Assembly: GCA_026416515.1 (NCBI GenBank) | Contig: JAOAEZ010000004.1 | Coordinates: forward strand, 105,227 to 165,562 | DNA length: 60,336 nt | Direction of reading: 5' to 3' | Origin: Hydrogenophilus sp. | Lineage (GTDB): Bacteria; Pseudomonadota; Gammaproteobacteria; Burkholderiales; Rhodocyclaceae | Part shown: piece after piece, positions 60,103 through 60,336 of the stretch | Layout of the letters: each line of letters opens with the position of its first letter | How positions within the stretch are numbered: the stretch's first letter is position 1 | The notes under the pieces: model-generated | The model's input: only the letters and a program-made list of their open reading frames with translations | Told to the model about the DNA's origin: nothing | Databases searched by the model: none | Position numbers and translations under genes: made by a program

Positions 60103-60336
60103 ATGGACATTGACCTTCTTGGTTACATCGCTGCGACCTTCTCCACCTTTGCCATGCTACCCCAGGCAGTGCACGTGTGGCGCACGGGGCAGGTCGAGCA
60201 GCTTTCGCTCCGTGCATTCGGCATGGCAACCATCGGTGCGGTGCTGTGGCTTATCTACGGCATCGCCATTGGCAATGGTGTTATCATTGCCGCTAACGGC
60301 GTTGGCTTGTTCATCGTCGGCTCGATAGCGTACCGA
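60103..60336 (+). CDS. SemiSWEET-family sugar transporter (3' partial)
   Basis: The frame is open to the window edge (78 codons). Three hydrophobic helices with LGYIAATFSTFAMLPQAVHV (PQ motif), TGQVEQLSLRAFGMATIGAVLW in two parts and YGIAIGNGVIIAANGVG match bacterial SemiSWEETs, which work as dimers of three-helix bundles. The full gene should need only a few more codons. The PQ pair and the Asn of the third helix are present. No good ribosome binding site precedes the ATG. Codon use is more G-rich than that of the other plus-strand genes. Confidence 0.85.
   Translation, partial: MDIDLLGYIAATFSTFAMLPQAVHVWRTGQVEQLSLRAFGMATIGAVLWLIYGIAIGNGVIIAANGVGLFIVGSIAYR

Noticed and set aside
1..60336. 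CRISPR arrays, insertion sequences, tRNA or rRNA genes
   Set aside because: No regularly spaced repeats, transposase frames with terminal repeats, cloverleaf or rRNA-like sequence were seen on reading both strands.

Overview
The window is about 60 kb of a GC-rich proteobacterial chromosome, most likely from a betaproteobacterium. The evidence is the gene order argS - SPOR protein - dsbA, the block rsmB - DUF4390 gene - ntrY - ntrX - trkA - trkH, a ribB whose GTP cyclohydrolase II half is degenerate, and a glutamate-cysteine ligase of the Thiobacillus-type family. A Hydrogenophilales-like organism would fit, but that is a guess. The genes are mostly housekeeping. No insertion sequence, prophage, CRISPR array, rRNA or tRNA was seen, and no stretch above 300 bases lacks a gene. 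The + strand is strikingly rich in C and T, whichever way the genes point. Plus-strand proteins therefore carry Ser/Pro/Leu/Phe low-complexity segments, while minus-strand proteins carry Gly/Glu/Arg/Val-rich ones.

Layout. Positions 1-4.8 kb hold an msrAB fusion cut by the window edge, an MFS exporter, cutA and dsbD. Positions 4.9-6.8 kb hold a DUF2061 membrane protein behind a Fur-like operator, and metY. Positions 6.8-11.2 kb (minus) are a tight operon ribE-ribBA-ribH-nusB-prenyltransferase-ruvA. Positions 11.3-15.7 kb hold a small conserved protein and, on minus, an AI-2E family permease, ubiB and an ATP-grasp-like protein. Positions 15.9-19.5 kb are argS, a SPOR protein, dsbA and a PilZ protein. 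Positions 19.5-25.2 kb hold a DUF1810 gene and glycerate kinase (minus), then tyrS, comM and pdxH. Positions 25.2-32.7 kb are a type IV pilus operon: a sigma-54 promoter, pilA, fimT/fimU, pilV, pilW, pilX, pilY1 and pilE. Positions 32.8-37.2 kb are a ChbG-type deacetylase diverging from a three-gene Gtr-type glycosylation module. Positions 37.3-41.8 kb hold a small secreted protein, thrH, purU, hupB, gshA and gshB. Positions 41.8-45.2 kb (minus) are a translationally coupled trio: an unknown 224-residue protein, a P-type-ATPase-like protein that has lost its catalytic motifs, and cnoX. A chemoreceptor follows. Positions 47.4-59.9 kb are ten minus-strand genes in one direction: speD, speE, rsmB, the DUF4390 gene, ntrY, ntrX, trkA, trkH, hemE and priA. 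A SemiSWEET gene runs off the right edge.

Points of most interest. (1) A near-perfect parS site (15 of 16 bases) overlaps the rsmB start codon. Together with the C-rich + strand this suggests that the replication origin lies near, and probably to the right of, this window. (2) The pseudo-P-type ATPase and its coupled unknown partner are the best candidate for an undescribed system. (3) Strand-specific polypyrimidine expansion inside conserved genes looks like a DNA-level process. (4) The NtrX homologue has no recognisable AAA+ sigma-54 activation motifs. Several regulatory sites also look real: the sigma-54 pilA promoter, the Fur-like operator, the structured speD leader and repeats before metY.
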